Source: Gelidibacter sediminis (GTDB taxonomy: Bacteria > Bacteroidota > Bacteroidia > Flavobacteriales > Flavobacteriaceae). From it: 64,000 nt of DNA. This document shows positions 61,798 through 64,000 of this stretch, piece after piece. The stretch spans positions 1,302,001 to 1,366,000 of the forward strand of contig NZ_SOBW01000007.1 of assembly GCF_004364975.1 (NCBI RefSeq), in the 5' to 3' direction. How positions within the stretch are numbered: position 1 is the first letter of the stretch; the number at the start of each line of letters is the position of its first letter. Below the pieces are notes generated by a model. The model had not been told where the DNA came from. It saw only the letters and a list, made by a program, of their open reading frames with translations, and did not search any database. The translations under genes were made by a program, and so were the position numbers.

Positions 61798-62724
61798 GTG
61801 AATAATAAATCCAAATACAGCCAACTCATTAAGGAAGAAGCCAAACGCCTTGGTTTTTTGTCTTGCGGTATCAGCAAAGCACAATTTTTGGAGGAGGAAG
61901 CACCACGGCTGGAACGCTACCTCAAAAACAACATGCATGGTGAGATGCGCTATATGGAGAACCATTTTGACAAACGTCTGGACCCAACAAAACTTGTGGA
62001 CGATTCTAAATCTGTCATTTCACTATTATTAAATTATTACCCTGAAGAGCAACAAATAGATCAGACCTATAAACTGAGCAAATATGCATACGGAACAGAT
62101 TATCATTTTGTCATTAAAGACAAGCTAAAATCACTTCTAAATTTTATTCAAGAAGAAATAGGCGAGGTACACGGACGTGCCTTTACAGATTCCGCACCCG
62201 TTTTAGATAAAGCATGGGCTGCAAAATCAGGATTGGGCTGGGTAGGAAAACACACCCTGTTATTAACCCAACAAGCAGGATCGTTTCATTTTGTGGCTGA
62301 ATTGATACTTGATCTCGAATTGGAATATGATTTGCCCACAACTGACCATTGTGGCACATGCACCAAATGTATCGACGCTTGCCCCACACAAGCCATTGCT
62401 GAGCCCTATGTAGTAGATGGGAGCAAATGCATTTCTTATTTCACAATTGAGTTAAAAGATAAAATCCCTACAGAATTTAAAGGTCAATTTGATGATTGGA
62501 TGTTTGGGTGCGATATCTGCCAAGACGTGTGTCCTTGGAATCGCTTTTCAAAAGCGCATAGCGAACCTTTGTTTAATCCGCATCCAGAATTACTGTCCAT
62601 GACTAAAAAAGATTGGGAAGAAATTACCGAAGATGTATTCAGGGACCTTTTTAAGAAATCACCAGTAAAACGCACAAAATTCGAAGGTTTAAAGCGTAAT
62701 ATTGATTTCTTAAAGAAGAACTAA
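61798..62724 (+). CDS. queG: Epoxyqueuosine reductase
   Basis: 308 residues, starting at GTG (no ATG fits the N-terminus before MHGEMRYM). It reduces epoxyqueuosine to queuosine at tRNA position 34 with a cobalamin cofactor. It contains the N-terminal EERYMENH-like segment ([17 protein letters not shown]), the catalytic [20 protein letters not shown] and two ferredoxin clusters: [16 protein letters not shown] (about 182-197) and [16 protein letters not shown] (about 240-255). The length is normal. Its substrate tRNAs include Gln-independent GUN anticodons, so the tRNA-Gln in this window is not a target. The stop overlaps the convergent barrel gene. Confidence 0.95.
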   Translation: MNNKSKYSQLIKEEAKRLGFLSCGISKAQFLEEEAPRLERYLKNNMHGEMRYMENHFDKRLDPTKLVDDSKSVISLLLNYYPEEQQIDQTYKLSKYAYGTDYHFVIKDKLKSLLNFIQEEIGEVHGRAFTDSAPVLDKAWAAKSGLGWVGKHTLLLTQQAGSFHFVAELILDLELEYDLPTTDHCGTCTKCIDACPTQAIAEPYVVDGSKCISYFTIELKDKIPTEFKGQFDDWMFGCDICQDVCPWNRFSKAHSEPLFNPHPELLSMTKKDWEEITEDVFRDLFKKSPVKRTKFEGLKRNIDFLKKN

Positions 62725-64000
62725 TTATACCAAACCGGTTTAGGTTTGCCCAAATCAAAACTTTGGAATCCGAAATCATCAGTTTCAAAAGCATTGGTTT
62801 TTAGGATATTTTCCCCTTGCCCAGGAATTTGTGGATAGAAGGAAAAGGACACCTGAAAGGAACTGAATACCAAATAATCATTCCGGACAATAAAACCTGC
62901 ACCAAAGGAGGTGTATACTTTGCTCTGCGTAATAGAAGTGCCTTCATTACCTAAAGCTGCTGCACTAAAATTAAGATAGGGGTTCAAACGGAACCCCCAC
63001 AATTCCCAAGGCGAATAAAACTGGGTTTGTAAAGACAATACATATTTTTTAGTGCCCATTAGGTCACTATCAAAACCTCTGATACCAGCACCGTTTTTAA
63101 GATCGAAATTGTGATCATAAACCCCTCTAAATTTATTGTTGTAATCAATAGTAAGTCGGTCGCCCTCTGAATCTAATCTATTGGTACCAATCAAAATTTG
63201 CGGTTTAATAAATTGACGCATCTTCCAGTTTTTTCCCAATGAAATTAAATTTGTAAAGTAATTGGCCTGTAACGAGATGGTGGTTTGTTCTAAATGGGTG
63301 TTGTCCACAAAACTTCCAATTTCAAAATTAGTACTTAAAAATCCCCAATTGAAATAATTACCATGTGTAGCTTTTAACCCTAAGTACAATCGGTTATGCT
63401 TATTTTTGCGTTGATAGCCTCCTGTTAGCGCATATACAGTACCAATAGGGACATCTTCAATGGTGCCATCTCTAAAAATATAATCATCTTTTATATATTG
63501 CCGAGAGGCAATCCCGACACTTCCCAAATAAAACGATTCATTCGCAAAATAACCCACCGGATCATATTCCTCAGAAGGTCGTTCCTTATAACCCACATGC
63601 AGATAACGTAGGCTAGTTATTAGGTTGGTAGTTCGCTGTTTTTCTGAATTACCCTTAAACAATTGGTAGGCATGGCCACCCCAAAAATCCTGGGTCAAGT
63701 ATTTGAAATCTTGAAGGTTTGTCTCTATGTCAGCGGTACCAATATATTCTTTACGGTATTGTTCATCCAGATATAAGCCGCCCGCCCATCGGGTTAATGC
63801 AGAGTAGAATGGTCGGTCAATTTTTAGAAGCTTGCTATAATACCCATTTAAATCTGTTTTATAGGCTAAAGTCGTTTTGATAAAGGTGTTTTTGAAATTA
63901 GGTACAGTATATTGCATATCGTAGCCATAATTGCCATCTTCCAGGCTTTTAACGACACTGTTATTAAATTCATGCCCGAATCCCAAGAAATTCCTGTTTT
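62721..64000 (-). CDS. Outer-membrane beta-barrel protein, BamA/TamA-like (5' end off window)
   Basis: The frame is open from the right edge, so the N-terminus is missing. The visible ~426 residues are a long series of amphipathic strands with aromatic girdle residues (for example [40 protein letters not shown] and [20 protein letters not shown]). The stretch [20 protein letters not shown] resembles the barrel part of BamA/TamA-type proteins, where a conserved RGF-like motif lies in the channel. It ends [15 protein letters not shown], without the terminal Phe of classical barrels. A role in outer-membrane assembly or secretion is plausible. Convergent with queG, sharing four bases. Confidence 0.72.
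   Translation of the reverse strand, partial: NRNFLGFGHEFNNSVVKSLEDGNYGYDMQYTVPNFKNTFIKTTLAYKTDLNGYYSKLLKIDRPFYSALTRWAGGLYLDEQYRKEYIGTADIETNLQDFKYLTQDFWGGHAYQLFKGNSEKQRTTNLITSLRYLHVGYKERPSEEYDPVGYFANESFYLGSVGIASRQYIKDDYIFRDGTIEDVPIGTVYALTGGYQRKNKHNRLYLGLKATHGNYFNWGFLSTNFEIGSFVDNTHLEQTTISLQANYFTNLISLGKNWKMRQFIKPQILIGTNRLDSEGDRLTIDYNNKFRGVYDHNFDLKNGAGIRGFDSDLMGTKKYVLSLQTQFYSPWELWGFRLNPYLNFSAAALGNEGTSITQSKVYTSFGAGFIVRNDYLVFSSFQVSFSFYPQIPGQGENILKTNAFETDDFGFQSFDLGKPKPVWYN

Overview
This window is AT-rich chromosomal DNA from a member of the Bacteroidota, almost certainly the family Flavobacteriaceae. The evidence is: TonB-dependent receptors with carboxypeptidase-like leader domains; a GLPGLI-family gene; a DUF2723 protein; an alternative complex III (ACIII) operon joined to an aa3 oxidase; repeated promoters of the flavobacterial TTG-N19-21-TAnnTTTG type; and no Shine-Dalgarno sequences ahead of the genes. 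No rRNA, CRISPR array, transposase or complete prophage is visible. One tRNA (Gln, TTG) is present.

Layout. 1-3.5 kb: TonB receptor (cut by the left edge), GLPGLI protein and a tiny secreted protein, all leftward. 3.5-12.7 kb: aromatic amino-acid catabolism and housekeeping (hmgA, hppD, DUF3108, kynA, M23 peptidase, pgi), with a four-helix-bundle ORF inside two repeat arrays between hmgA and hppD. 12.9-15.5 kb: a second TonB receptor. 16.2-19.1 kb: ribosomal operon rplM-rpsI-rpsB-tsf (leftward) with a structured rpsB leader. 19.6-20.9 kb: MFS exporter. 21.2-24.8 kb: accessory island with an XRE regulator and an McrB/McrC restriction pair. 25.3-34 kb: mutT-like NUDIX, polA, a small secreted protein, aldehyde dehydrogenase, a heptanucleotide repeat and a GH92 mannosidase lipoprotein. 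34.2-39.8 kb: metallophosphoesterase, a cysteine-less thioredoxin-fold protein, polysaccharide deacetylase and the DUF2723 membrane protein. 40-46 kb: tRNA-Gln, universal stress protein and the rimP-nusA-infB operon with an intrinsic-terminator-like hairpin in its leader. 46.2-58.6 kb: SPOR protein, then actABCDEF-coxB-coxA. 58.8-64 kb: ruvB, cytochrome P450, a GIY-YIG ORF bracketed by inverted repeats, queG and an outer-membrane barrel protein cut by the right edge.

How the genes work together. HPPD and HmgA are successive steps of tyrosine breakdown, and KynA opens tryptophan breakdown. The act/cox operon encodes a quinol:cytochrome c oxidoreductase and the terminal oxidase it feeds, so it is a complete quinol-to-oxygen branch apart from subunits III/IV of the oxidase. 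The XRE-McrBC island is a modification-dependent restriction module with a possible self-regulating operator.

The most unusual material is non-coding. (i) Eight ~101-bp repeat units lie four and four around a four-helix-bundle (23S intervening-sequence family) gene, each array led by a GA-rich tract complementary to the units' CT-rich tails. (ii) A GIY-YIG ORF sits between oppositely oriented copies of a palindromic repeat. Both look like single-ORF elements associated with structured repeats, comparable in layout to REP/RAYT systems. (iii) Candidate RNA-level controls lie ahead of rpsB and rimP. (iv) An ActC subunit carries an unexpected C-terminal helix-hairpin-helix domain. Functional calls rest on motif recognition by eye; no database search was possible.
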